NCBI RefSeq assembly: GCF_000702445.1
Contig: NZ_JNIF01000003.1
Span: 2,852,001-2,916,000, forward strand
Reading direction: 5' to 3'
Origin: Bryobacter aggregatus MPL3
GTDB lineage: Bacteria > Acidobacteriota > Terriglobia > Bryobacterales > Bryobacteraceae
Length of the DNA stretch: 64,000 bases
The position numbers and the translations under genes were made by a program. The notes beneath the pieces were generated by a model that made no database searches, was not told the DNA's origin, and was given only the letters and a program-made list of their open reading frames with translations. Shown one piece after another: positions 25,426-32,961 of this stretch (its first letter is position 1; each line of letters starts with the position of its first letter).

Positions 25426-26601
25426 GAGATTCGTTTCGGGCCCCAGGACAACGACTTCTCCTTCTTGCAGGCCTTGCAGCACGATTGCGTTGGTGATGTT
25501 GCCCGCGCCGGTTTCCACTTTTTTCCAGTGCAGGGCTCCGTTCTGCACGACCCACACCCCAGCCTCGCCGTCGCGATTGCGGATTGCTTCTTTGGGAACC
25601 AAGAGAACGCCTTCCTGCTTGCGGGTCTGGACAGTGACGTTCACATTCGTGCCAGGGAGTAAGTCGCCGTTGGCATTGGCAATGCGGCACTCCACCTCGC
25701 CCACCTGCCGGGTTCCGAGCGGCACAATCTGAGTGGGCACCTTATCGACATGCCCTCTCCAGGTCTTGCCCTCCAGGGCGTCCCAGGTGATGCTAACGGG
25801 CATATTCTGGTGCACCCGTCCGAGCTCGGGTTCATCGACAAATACAAGCACCTTCAGCGTCGACACCTCGCCGACATTGGCGACCAAGGCCCCGGGGTTC
25901 ACATAGGAGCCGACCTTCGCATCCAGTTGGTAGACCACACCGTCGCCTGGAGAGCGAACCGTGCTCAGCTCAATCCTGCGCCGTGCCAGTTCTGCCGCCG
26001 ACTGCGCTTCTCGCAACCGTGCTTTTGCCGAAACCAGGTCGGAGGCCCCGACCAGTGCCGGGCGGCGGGCGTTAAGAGCTGCAATCTGCAGCGTGATTAA
26101 CTCGATCTTGTCCTTTAAGTTCCGGACGTCTTCCTGCGTCCCGGCATTGCGTGCGGCAAGCCGCTCGGCGACGGCGAGGTCTTTCTCTGCCTGCGACTTT
26201 TCGGCCTGGCGTTGCTTGAGGCCTTCTTCGATTTCCACCAGATCGCGCTTGCGTCCCCCGTCCTCGAGGGTCTGGATTGAGGAACGTGCCTCTTCAATGC
26301 GTGCCACCGCGCTGGCCAGATCTGCCTGCGCGTCTTTGCTATCGAGGATGGCGAGCGGTGTTCCTTTGGATACGCGCTGCCCCTTCGTGACTGGCACCTG
26401 AATGATCAATCCCTCGCGCTCGGCGCGGGCGCTGGCCCATTCACTGGGTTCGACACGGCCATTGGTGGTGACTTGATCTTCGAATACCCCACGGGCCAGA
26501 CGCTGGGTGGGCACCCGAGGGGTTTCCCGATTCAATTGCCACGCCACAACCGCGGCCAGGATGACGAGGAGGCCAAGCAGTGGCACGCCAAAACGCTTCA
26601 T
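25399..26601 (-). CDS. Periplasmic adaptor protein (HlyD/MacA/RND-MFP type)
   Basis: About 400 residues. There is an N-terminal membrane anchor (FGVPLLGLLVILAAVVAWQL), a biotinyl-lipoyl-like strand (GLIIQVPVTKGQRVSKGTPL), a long helical hairpin with coiled coil (about 90-200), a second lipoyl half (SPGDGVVYQLDAKVGSYV) and beta-barrel domains. It should bridge an inner-membrane pump to an outer-membrane channel, but no ABC permease, RND pump or TolC-like gene is in the window. The ATG at 26601 overlaps the stop of the preceding gene (ATGA), so it is coupled to the 174-residue unknown gene. Confidence 0.85.
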   Translation of the reverse strand: MKRFGVPLLGLLVILAAVVAWQLNRETPRVPTQRLARGVFEDQVTTNGRVEPSEWASARAEREGLIIQVPVTKGQRVSKGTPLAILDSKDAQADLASAVARIEEARSSIQTLEDGGRKRDLVEIEEGLKQRQAEKSQAEKDLAVAERLAARNAGTQEDVRNLKDKIELITLQIAALNARRPALVGASDLVSAKARLREAQSAAELARRRIELSTVRSPGDGVVYQLDAKVGSYVNPGALVANVGEVSTLKVLVFVDEPELGRVHQNMPVSITWDALEGKTWRGHVDKVPTQIVPLGTRQVGEVECRIANANGDLLPGTNVNVTVQTRKQEGVLLVPKEAIRNRDGEAGVWVVQNGALHWKKVETGAGNITNAIVLQGLQEGEVVVLGPETNLKAGAKVKT

Positions 26602-27122
26602 TCCGATTTTTCCTTTGCGCAGTATCCAAACAACAACTGCCATTCGGCGAGTTGCACTCGTTCTGCGATTTCCAACTTCTTTTGGTTTTTCGATGCGCGC
26701 GCATCGCTCACATAGTCAACAAAGCGCTCGTGATCCCAGTTTTTTCCTGGATCCCAACCCGCCTGCCGGGCCCACTCGGCCAAACTCGGGCCAATCTGGT
26801 GCGGCCCGACGCGGCGCAGCCAATACTTTGCATTCCAGTCGTCTGGCTCCATGCGATGGTAGATGCCGTGCCAGTAGGATCCTTCCTTACTGCCGAGATC
26901 CTGGGACACGCTATGGCTTTGGCCACCCCATCCCAGATAGAGGAGCAGTCCGGCCCGTGCCTCTTCGGGCAGCCGGCAATCTGCAAATTGCCCGGGTTCC
27001 AGGGGCGGAAGGGCAGGGAAGCGGCATTCGTTTCCCGCATCGAGCGGAAAGAGAAGCTCTCCATGTCCGGCCTGCGCAAGCAGGCCTCGCAGGCTAGGAG
27101 GGATGCTGGCTGGCTTGAACAC
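26598..27122 (-). CDS. Conserved protein of unknown function (YWHGIYHRMEPDDWNAKYW motif)
   Basis: 174-residue soluble protein without signal peptide or membrane segment. The central motif SYWHGIYHRMEPDDWNAKYW followed by RRVG is highly patterned (two His, an Arg-Met-Glu, Asp-Asp, Asn-Ala-Tyr-Trp). I recall similar strings in uncharacterised proteins of bacteria and fungi, so the residues may form an active or binding site; this is from memory and unverified. It lies between the zinc-finger gene (29-base overlap) and the adaptor gene (4-base overlap), so the three are one operon. Confidence 0.65.
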   Translation of the reverse strand: MFKPASIPPSLRGLLAQAGHGELLFPLDAGNECRFPALPPLEPGQFADCRLPEEARAGLLLYLGWGGQSHSVSQDLGSKEGSYWHGIYHRMEPDDWNAKYWLRRVGPHQIGPSLAEWARQAGWDPGKNWDHERFVDYVSDARASKNQKKLEIAERVQLAEWQLLFGYCAKEKSE

Positions 27123-27306
27123 CTTCCTTCACAATCCTTTCGATGGTCTCCCGCACTTCTGCTTCGAGCCATTCTTCGCCACAATTCCGGCAGACCAGGG
27201 CCGGGACATCTTCGATTTGTATGAGCTCTTCATTGATGATCACCTCGTAAACAATCGGGGCTTCCATCAAGGCAGTGCCGCATTTGGAACAGTGTGTTGG
27301 ACGCAT
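27094..27306 (-). CDS. YgiT-type zinc finger protein
   Basis: 70-residue protein with two CxxC knuckles (THCSKCGTAL and ALVCRNCGEEW) and a short helix (EVRETIERIVKEG), the layout of the YgiT/MqsA N-terminal zinc-binding domain. The HTH domain of full MqsA antitoxins is missing. Such short proteins usually accompany a DUF4258 toxin; here no such toxin is adjacent, and the downstream partner is the 174-residue unknown protein. First gene of the three-gene minus-strand operon ending in the HlyD-type adaptor. Confidence 0.78.
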   Translation of the reverse strand: MRPTHCSKCGTALMEAPIVYEVIINEELIQIEDVPALVCRNCGEEWLEAEVRETIERIVKEGVQASQHPS

Positions 27307-27341
27307 CAGAACCGCACAAACCCATGCTAACTTGAAACGAC

Positions 27342-27656
27342 ATGGCTAGCTTCAAGATCCATCGCCTGAAAGATTCCGCCGCTGCCAGTTTTCGCTGGGC
27401 GCCCCATACTTCAGGCTCTGCTTCCGTCAAGCAGAAGGATTATGAGCCGGGCGATGAGAGGGAAGCTCTCAGTGCCTATGCTCTGTTCAACGAACTTCGT
27501 GGTACGCCCGAAGAGCTTCGGGTCGGGGATCTCCTGGAGCTTCCCGATGGCTCCCTTCGTATCTTTAAGTACGTGGGCTTAGAGGAGGCCGCTTGGTTCA
27601 TTCCTCCCGTCCGTCCCGAACAGAATCTAGAAGTTAGCAGCTCTGCAGGGGCCTAA
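27342..27656 (+). CDS. Small hypothetical protein
   Basis: 104 residues, soluble, starting MASFKIHRLKDS with a charged middle (DYEPGDEREALSAYALFNEL). The C-terminus pairs strands LRVGDLLELPDGSLRIFKYV and GLEEAAWFIPP, which suggests a compact beta domain. I recognise no family. It is divergent from the zinc-finger operon with a 35-base spacer. Codon use looks like the neighbours, which supports a real gene, but no function is inferred. Confidence 0.55.
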   Translation: MASFKIHRLKDSAAASFRWAPHTSGSASVKQKDYEPGDEREALSAYALFNELRGTPEELRVGDLLELPDGSLRIFKYVGLEEAAWFIPPVRPEQNLEVSSSAGA

Positions 27657-27729
27657 GGGCGTACTGCGGGCCAGTCTCTGGTACTCCTGACCCAAGCAAA
27701 GCCGTTTCAATTGCGCTACACTCCCGGAC

Positions 27730-28329
27730 ATGGGCAGTTGTTCGCCTCCTCGCGAAGCGATTAATCAATATGCATTGGTTACCTATCTCCCCGATGAGCT
27801 AGGTATGTTTCTGGATCAGATGAGAAGAGACTTGGTTCCGGATTGTAAAGCCCGGTCCCACATCTCTCTGCTTCCGCCTCGTGCGCTTCGTGTACCTGCT
27901 GCTGTCGCTGAGGCTCAGATCCAACAGATGAGCTTGTCTTCTCAACCCTTCGTTGTGAAAATCGGCGACGTTTCGGTATTCCGGCGTACTTCGGTTATTT
28001 ACTTGGAACTGGAAGCCGGGCAGGCACAGCTGGAGCAGCTGCATCACAAATTGTCGTGTGAAGCTTTGGAGTTTGACGAGCCCTATCCGTTTCACCCTCA
28101 CGTCACTTTGGCGCAAAATTTTGAGCTGTGTACGGTGGCGGAGCGATTGGAAGCGGCAAGAGAGCGTTGGAAGGCTTATACCGGATCGCGGGAGTTCCTC
28201 CTGGACCGTGTGGTGTTTGTGCAGAACTCCTCAACCAATTGCTGGACAGACTTGCGTTCTTTCGATTTGAAGGGACTTCCGGTGACGCCGGGGCAGGCAC
28301 TCCAGCCTCAGTTTATTCAAACATTTTGA
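27730..28329 (+). CDS. 2'-5' RNA ligase-like (2H phosphoesterase) protein
   Basis: 199-residue protein with the two tetrapeptide motifs of the 2H superfamily: RSHISLLPP and FHPHVTLAQ (HxS and HxT, each followed by a hydrophobic residue). Family members act on 2',3'-cyclic phosphates or 2'-5' linkages in RNA and nucleotides. Length is typical of the LigT/YjcG branch. The true substrate is unknown. The 3' end overlaps the convergent gene at 28313 by 17 bases. Confidence 0.75.
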   Translation: MGSCSPPREAINQYALVTYLPDELGMFLDQMRRDLVPDCKARSHISLLPPRALRVPAAVAEAQIQQMSLSSQPFVVKIGDVSVFRRTSVIYLELEAGQAQLEQLHHKLSCEALEFDEPYPFHPHVTLAQNFELCTVAERLEAARERWKAYTGSREFLLDRVVFVQNSSTNCWTDLRSFDLKGLPVTPGQALQPQFIQTF

Positions 28330-28816
28330 GTTGTTGAACGACGGGAGTTGGCTTCTTCTTGAGAGGGCTGCCAATGACTCCCAATACTTCAAACCCTTCG
28401 ATCGCCATTCGCGGGATAAGCACTCGTTGCACGCCGGCCGAGGGGTCGGGCGGTGTGATGAGCAGCGCATTGGGGTCAAGAACACTTACGTTATTCTGCA
28501 TGATGGCCTCCAGCCAGTCGCCGTCCCGGAACTGAAGCCGGATCCAGAGCCCCTGCTGCCTTGGCCGCACGGCATATTGGCTGCGGGTCCAGGGAGGGCC
28601 GTCAATCCAGTCGCGGACGAAGCAGAGTGACTTGATTTGCTTCATCGGAAAACTCTGGACCGAGCCGTCCCGATTGAGGAGCTGGACCTCGCTTCCCTGG
28701 AAGGGACTGTTTGAATCAACGAAACCGGGCACGGCTTCGCGATCAAAACGGTAAACCATCGCTTTTTTCGTTGGGCCGCTGGTCAAGGACTGAATTTCCG
28801 CCTTCCTGGCATCCAA
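28313..28816 (-). CDS. Hypothetical protein, two beta-domain halves
   Basis: 167 residues with no signal peptide. The pattern of short strands (VQLLNRDGSVQSFPMKQIKS and QGLWIRLQFRDGDWLEAIM) suggests a PilZ-like or small beta-barrel domain that converts a sequence of parameters to regulation, but I cannot name a family with confidence. The gene faces the 2H phosphoesterase and is divergent from the Xer gene, with 59 bases between start codons. Confidence 0.6.
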   Translation of the reverse strand: MDARKAEIQSLTSGPTKKAMVYRFDREAVPGFVDSNSPFQGSEVQLLNRDGSVQSFPMKQIKSLCFVRDWIDGPPWTRSQYAVRPRQQGLWIRLQFRDGDWLEAIMQNNVSVLDPNALLITPPDPSAGVQRVLIPRMAIEGFEVLGVIGSPLKKKPTPVVQQLKMFE

Positions 28817-28840
28817 ATTCCCGAATTCGATGGAATTCGG

Positions 28841-28877
28841 TTCAAACAGAATTACAATATTGTATCATTGACACAAT
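28841..28877 (+). promoter_or_regulatory. Possible promoter/operator of the xer gene with repeated ACAAT half-sites
   Basis: Directly before the recombinase start lies an AT-rich patch with a perfect 10-base palindrome ACAATATTGT (28854-28863) followed by a third half-site ACAAT (28873-28877) that reaches into the ATG. TACAAT (28853-28858) or TATCAT (28863-28868) could serve as a -10 box; with TTCAAA (28841-28846) as -35 and 16 bases of spacing, the latter would give a nearly leaderless mRNA. The palindrome is seen; its use as promoter or operator is inference. Confidence 0.3.
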
Positions 28878-29787
28878 GTTCGGCCAGGCATCCTTTGGGG
28901 CTGCCGTAAGGTCGTATTTGACTTACTGCAGAGTCGAAAAAGGTCTTTCCGCATCGACGCTAGCCGCTTACGAGAGTGACTTCAGTGCTTACTCGCGTTG
29001 GCTTGAGCGGTCACGGGAAGCCGCATTCTCGCGCGTCGCAACGCTGCAGGCTTTCCAGTCTTATCTGGTCGAACTCAAGCTCAGTTCCCGCTCCATTGCG
29101 CGAAAACTTTCCTCTCTTCGAGGTCTCCTGCACTATCTGGCTGCGGAAGGAAAGTTGGAGGAAGATCCTTCCGAGTTTCTGAAAAGCCCGAACCTCCCGC
29201 GTAAGCTCCCCAAGGCGATGACCGGCGCGAGTATTGCAGAGTGCACCGCCGCTTTCGACCGGACAACGCCCAAAGGAATTCGGGACTGGGCGATGTTTGA
29301 ACTTTGTTACTCCTCCGGGTTGCGCGCCAGTGAATTGGTGGGCGTTCAATTGTCCGATTACAATGCCATGGGCGAGCGTCTGCGGGTCAATGGGAAAGGG
29401 AGCCGGCAAAGACTGCTCCCTGTGGGTTCAGAAGCTTCTCAGGCAATCGCTCTTTACTTAGCGGAATCGAGGCCCAGGTTGTTGGGCTCCCGAGTTTCAC
29501 CTTATCTCTTTGTCAGTTCCCGAGGCCCCAAGCTCGATCGGCGTTCTTACTGGCTCGTCCTGCGCCAGCTCCGTCTCGCCGCCGGTAGCACCAAGCCTCT
29601 CCACCCCCATATGTTGCGACATTCCTTTGCCACTCATCTTTTGGAAGGTGGGGCAGATTTGCGCAGCGTACAGGCGATGCTTGGGCATGCTGACATATCC
29701 ACCACCCAGATCTACACCCATGTGGAGCGGGACCGCTTGCGGGGGATCATTGACCAATTTCATCCAAGGGACGCGAACAAAGAATGA
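28876..29787 (+). CDS. Tyrosine recombinase XerC/XerD family
   Basis: 303-residue tyrosine recombinase with a SAM-like core-binding N-terminal domain (residues 5-90) and a catalytic domain. Visible catalytic residues are Arg in SSGLRASELVGV, Lys in VNGKGSRQRLLPV, His-x-x-Arg in HPHMLRHSFATHLLEGG, His in MLGHADISTTQIYTHV and the nucleophile Tyr in the same stretch. Size and motifs fit the housekeeping Xer proteins that resolve chromosome dimers, not a phage integrase. Its stop overlaps the next start by four bases. The ATG at 28876 is used because upstream sequence in frame belongs to the opposite gene. Confidence 0.9.
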   Translation: MFGQASFGAAVRSYLTYCRVEKGLSASTLAAYESDFSAYSRWLERSREAAFSRVATLQAFQSYLVELKLSSRSIARKLSSLRGLLHYLAAEGKLEEDPSEFLKSPNLPRKLPKAMTGASIAECTAAFDRTTPKGIRDWAMFELCYSSGLRASELVGVQLSDYNAMGERLRVNGKGSRQRLLPVGSEASQAIALYLAESRPRLLGSRVSPYLFVSSRGPKLDRRSYWLVLRQLRLAAGSTKPLHPHMLRHSFATHLLEGGADLRSVQAMLGHADISTTQIYTHVERDRLRGIIDQFHPRDANKE

Positions 29788-31070
29788 GCGATTACATGTT
29801 CATGCTGGAGAGCCATTTGAGCCAGGCGCAAAATCTCGTCATTGCGGAAGTGCAGCGCATGATGACGAAGCTCCAGATCAACGTTTTCTTGACAGGCGGA
29901 GCGCTGCGCGACATGCTTGCCGGGTTGCCTGTCCGTGACCTGAACTTTACGCTGGAGGGTTCTCCCCAGAAGCTTGTCAAAGCCTTGGAGAAGGATGCAG
30001 GCATTCGCGTCCTCAACGCCGATGATGTGCGCAAGAGTTACGAATTGATTTTCCCCAATGGGGTTCTCGCCGAGATCTCCATGGCCCGGACGGAACGCTA
30101 CGCCAAGCCGGGAGCGAAGCCGAAGGTGGTGCCGGCGACGATCCACGAAGATCTCCGCGGCCGCGATTTCTCGATCAACTGTCTGGCGATCTCTCTGGCC
30201 AAAGGGTCTCGCGGGTTATTGCTTGATCCCACCAATGGCCTCTCCGACTTTTCTCTGCGTGAACTACGCACCGTATCGAGCCATACCTTGATGGATGATC
30301 CCTCGCGGATTTTGAAGCTGGTCACCTTGCAGGCCCGGCTCGGCTTTCAGCTCGACGAGCGTACGAAAGCGCAGTATGCGGCGGCCCGGGAAGCGAAGCT
30401 GGAGAAGTACATCAGCCCCGAGGCCTTGCGCCGCGAGATTATGAAGATTGGCGAAGAGTTTCATCCGCTCCCGATTCTCGAAACTCTCGAGAAGGAAGGC
30501 TTTCTCGAACTCTATTTTCCCGGCTTCTCCGGCGCCAAGCTGAACGCCGTCGGTTTTGGAAAGATGTTGAAGCTGCGCGGCATGGTTCCGTTTGGTGCGC
30601 AGATGAAGGAAGATCGCTTCTCGCTCTTTCTGTACACCATCAGTGAGAAATGGACGCCGAAAGAGAAGGCCACTTTCATTCAAAACTGCAAACTTTCAAA
30701 GCTCCAGGTGGATGCCTGGAAGAATCTGGATGCGAAGTCCAAGACCTTGCAGAATGCGCTGAAGTCGGCGAAACTCCAACGGCCCTCCTTGATCTACGCC
30801 GCGCTGATCGATGCTCCGGCCGAACATATCTTTGTCCTGCTCAGTAAATCGCCATTGCGGATTGTGCAGGACCGGATCAAGAATTATCTGCAGAAGTATC
30901 TGCCGATGGCGCTTGAGGTGACTGAGGAAGATCTGGTGGAAGCGGGGATCGACACGTCAACCCCGAAAGGGCTGCTCCAGCGCAGTAAGTTTATTGCGGC
31001 AAAGCTCGATGCCCGGCCACGCAAGGTGCCTACTGTTGAGGCGGCTTACAGTCCTCAAGCTTCAACTTAA
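29784..31070 (+). CDS. CCA-adding enzyme/poly(A) polymerase-like nucleotidyltransferase, altered active site
   Basis: 428-residue class II nucleotidyltransferase. LTGGALRDMLAGLPVRDLNF matches the GGxVRDxLLGxxxxDxD motif and RGRDFSINCLAISL matches RRDFTxNALA; LMDDPSRILKLVTLQARLGF is the third family block. The second catalytic Asp of the DxD pair is Asn here (RDLNF; codons GAC CTG AAC), which should weaken or abolish two-metal catalysis. The remainder is helical as in the tRNA-binding region. It may be a tRNA nucleotidyltransferase homologue with a new or lost activity. It is coupled to the recombinase by ATGA, and its 3' end overlaps the convergent gene by 41 bases. Confidence 0.82.
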   Translation: MSDYMFMLESHLSQAQNLVIAEVQRMMTKLQINVFLTGGALRDMLAGLPVRDLNFTLEGSPQKLVKALEKDAGIRVLNADDVRKSYELIFPNGVLAEISMARTERYAKPGAKPKVVPATIHEDLRGRDFSINCLAISLAKGSRGLLLDPTNGLSDFSLRELRTVSSHTLMDDPSRILKLVTLQARLGFQLDERTKAQYAAAREAKLEKYISPEALRREIMKIGEEFHPLPILETLEKEGFLELYFPGFSGAKLNAVGFGKMLKLRGMVPFGAQMKEDRFSLFLYTISEKWTPKEKATFIQNCKLSKLQVDAWKNLDAKSKTLQNALKSAKLQRPSLIYAALIDAPAEHIFVLLSKSPLRIVQDRIKNYLQKYLPMALEVTEEDLVEAGIDTSTPKGLLQRSKFIAAKLDARPRKVPTVEAAYSPQAST

Positions 31071-31809
31071 AGGCGCTCACTTCCCGCCAGGTGTTCCCAC
31101 TGCGCACCTCGATGCGCAGCAGTCCTTTTTTCTCATCGGCCTTGACGCGCGCGGAGTTGGAAGGGCTGTGTGGTGTTGTTTTGGGGATTTTGCTCGCGAT
31201 CTCGCGCAGCTCCCAACTGGTGCCGCCGGTCTGCGATTCATAGAATTCATATCGGCCACCCTCGCCGCTGCCTTTGTTGTCGATCAGCAGCCATCCCCGC
31301 TTGGCATTTTGAAAGGCAAAGTCTTCGATGACGCCCACTCTGCTGTCGGCATAGAGATCGACTTTGCGCCAACTGCGTCCGCCATCTGAGGTTACGAGCA
31401 CGAAGGGGTCTCGCGGCAATGCCAGCGAAACGTGCCCTACGGCCCACCCATTGGAGAAATCGCTGAACTGCATCGATTCGAGCGTGCTGGCCTTCAGCCG
31501 GGGATGCGCCTCGCGCCAGGTGCTGCCTCCGTCGTCGCTGAGGAGCAGGATCGATTGCAAGGTCGAGGACTGAGTATGTAAATTGCCGGCAATTAGAATC
31601 AGTTGTCCGGTGGACTCGACGCTCGAGATCTCCAGATAAGTGGGGCAGGGTTCGCTTTCACTGCAAGTGAGTCCAAGAACGGCCAGGTCTAACTCCGCGC
31701 AACGGTTCGGGAGCCGGATGGATCCTTCAGTATTCTGGTATACCGTTGGAAGTTCCGGCGGCGTCTGGGCGAGAAGCCAGATGGCAAGAAAGAGATTCAC
31801 TACCCTCAT
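31030..31809 (-). CDS. Secreted protein with BNR/Asp-box repeats (YCF48-like)
   Basis: 259 residues beginning with a signal peptide (VVNLFLAIWLLAQTPP). Three Asp-box-like repeats, SDDGGSTWREA, SDGGRSWRKV and QTGGTSWELRE, with accompanying NGWAVGH and KRGWLLID blades indicate a beta-propeller of the YCF48/sialidase type. Such proteins assist photosystem assembly in cyanobacteria but are of unknown function in heterotrophs. A hydrolase function is not supported. Its start is divergent from the gene at 31830 with only 20 bases between. Confidence 0.72.
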   Translation of the reverse strand: MRVVNLFLAIWLLAQTPPELPTVYQNTEGSIRLPNRCAELDLAVLGLTCSESEPCPTYLEISSVESTGQLILIAGNLHTQSSTLQSILLLSDDGGSTWREAHPRLKASTLESMQFSDFSNGWAVGHVSLALPRDPFVLVTSDGGRSWRKVDLYADSRVGVIEDFAFQNAKRGWLLIDNKGSGEGGRYEFYESQTGGTSWELREIASKIPKTTPHSPSNSARVKADEKKGLLRIEVRSGNTWREVSAFKLKLEDCKPPQQ

Positions 31810-31829
31810 ACTAGACTGGAGTCTGCTTC

Positions 31830-32168
31830 ATGATGCTGAAATCGTTGCCGCTCTCACAGCGAGAGAAATCTTACTCGGCTGAGACGGGTGTCGTTTATCA
31901 ATACATCTTTGCCGGTCTCGCCGGACGGAAACATGTGTTCGATGTCACCGCTGACCGGCAATCCCCCTTTCAGGTTGCTGTGGATCTGACACCGGAAGCG
32001 CTCGCTCCTTGTGCCGAACGGATGGGGTCCGCGCTGCGCTGGAATGAGGAGTATGCTCTGGCAAAACTCTGCCTCTTTGCTGCCTTTGATCGCGAAGTTC
32101 TGGTGAAAGAGATTCGTCCGGACAGTGAAGAGTTACTCCTGCACATGACTGCATTGAACCTGGGCTAG
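31830..32168 (+). CDS. Small hypothetical protein
   Basis: 112 residues, cytoplasmic by appearance. The N-terminal half has a tidy strand pattern (GVVYQYIFAGLAGRKHVFDV) and the C-terminal half is helical (EEYALAKLCLFAAFDREVLV). I recognise no family. It is followed after one base by the membrane protein at 32170, so the two are probably co-expressed. Codon use is like the neighbours. Confidence 0.55.
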   Translation: MMLKSLPLSQREKSYSAETGVVYQYIFAGLAGRKHVFDVTADRQSPFQVAVDLTPEALAPCAERMGSALRWNEEYALAKLCLFAAFDREVLVKEIRPDSEELLLHMTALNLG

Positions 32169-32169
32169 T

Positions 32170-32946
32170 GTGACAATCGAACCCAATTCCGAATACGCAC
32201 CGCCTCTCGACCAGCTCGCCGGGCGCGAATTCTCGTTCCACCCCTCGATCGGGAATGTGGCGACCAATCTGTGGCGTCTGAACGAAGCCAATTGGTCGGA
32301 GTTTCTGGTGGAAAATGTTGCCGATCAGACCCAAGTCTGGATTCCCCGGCGCTTTCTCGGGGAGCTTTCTGAATCGGACCAACCCGTCATGATTGTTGGC
32401 CTGAACAAGGTGCTCGAGTATAAGGCCGGGCAAGTGTGGCCGGTGATGAAACGCGTCATCGAGATGCCGCGAGTGCCGGCGGGGGAACAGAACGAAGCCA
32501 TTCCGGTGCAGTCCGAACCGCTTCCGCTGCGCCTGGATGCGTCCGAAAAGCAGCTTGGCAAGTTAATTCTCGGGGTGCTGGTTGGGGCCTTGGCGCTGGT
32601 GGCCATCGTTGTCGCCACCTTCCGCGGCGCAAAGTCAGGAGATCTCATCGCCTATAAGGCGGTGGTGCAGGAGAGTCTGGGTCTGGGCGCGGATGACGAC
32701 TACTTTGCCGTGGTGCGCAAACTGGGTGAGCCGGAAGCCGATCGTTGGAAGGCAGATGGGGAAAGCATTCGCTACCGGCTGCTGGCTTACCCCAAACGCA
32801 ACCTGAACGTGATTCTCGCCGGGCGGGAGCCAAACGACATCCACTATGTGGGAGCCATGGATCGCGAGTGGAAGGTGGTCGATAGCGTCACGCAGCGTGG
32901 CGGGTCGAATACCTACGACGTTCTGGCTAGACTACCCCGCTTCTAG
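32170..32946 (+). CDS. Hypothetical protein with one central membrane helix
   Basis: 258 residues beginning at a GTG. The N-terminal 110 residues look like a soluble domain (EFSFHPSIGNVATNLWRL, TQVWIPRRFLGEL). A single hydrophobic helix follows (LGKLILGVLVGALALVAIVV), then a C-terminal domain of mixed strands (YRLLAYPKRNLNVILAGREP). The orientation is unknown. No family is recognised. It is coupled to the small gene upstream and precedes cstA by a short spacer, though a functional link to CstA is only suggested by position. Confidence 0.58.
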   Translation: MTIEPNSEYAPPLDQLAGREFSFHPSIGNVATNLWRLNEANWSEFLVENVADQTQVWIPRRFLGELSESDQPVMIVGLNKVLEYKAGQVWPVMKRVIEMPRVPAGEQNEAIPVQSEPLPLRLDASEKQLGKLILGVLVGALALVAIVVATFRGAKSGDLIAYKAVVQESLGLGADDDYFAVVRKLGEPEADRWKADGESIRYRLLAYPKRNLNVILAGREPNDIHYVGAMDREWKVVDSVTQRGGSNTYDVLARLPRF

Positions 32947-32961
32947 ATACAATTGCCGCAT

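Noticed and set aside
27094-27306. YgiT zinc finger as antitoxin of a type II pair
   Set aside because: No DUF4258/MqsR-like toxin is adjacent, and the HTH domain is missing.
28876-29787. Xer gene as integrase of a mobile element
   Set aside because: Size, motifs and coupling to a housekeeping-type gene fit chromosomal Xer; the phage cluster is 18 kb away.
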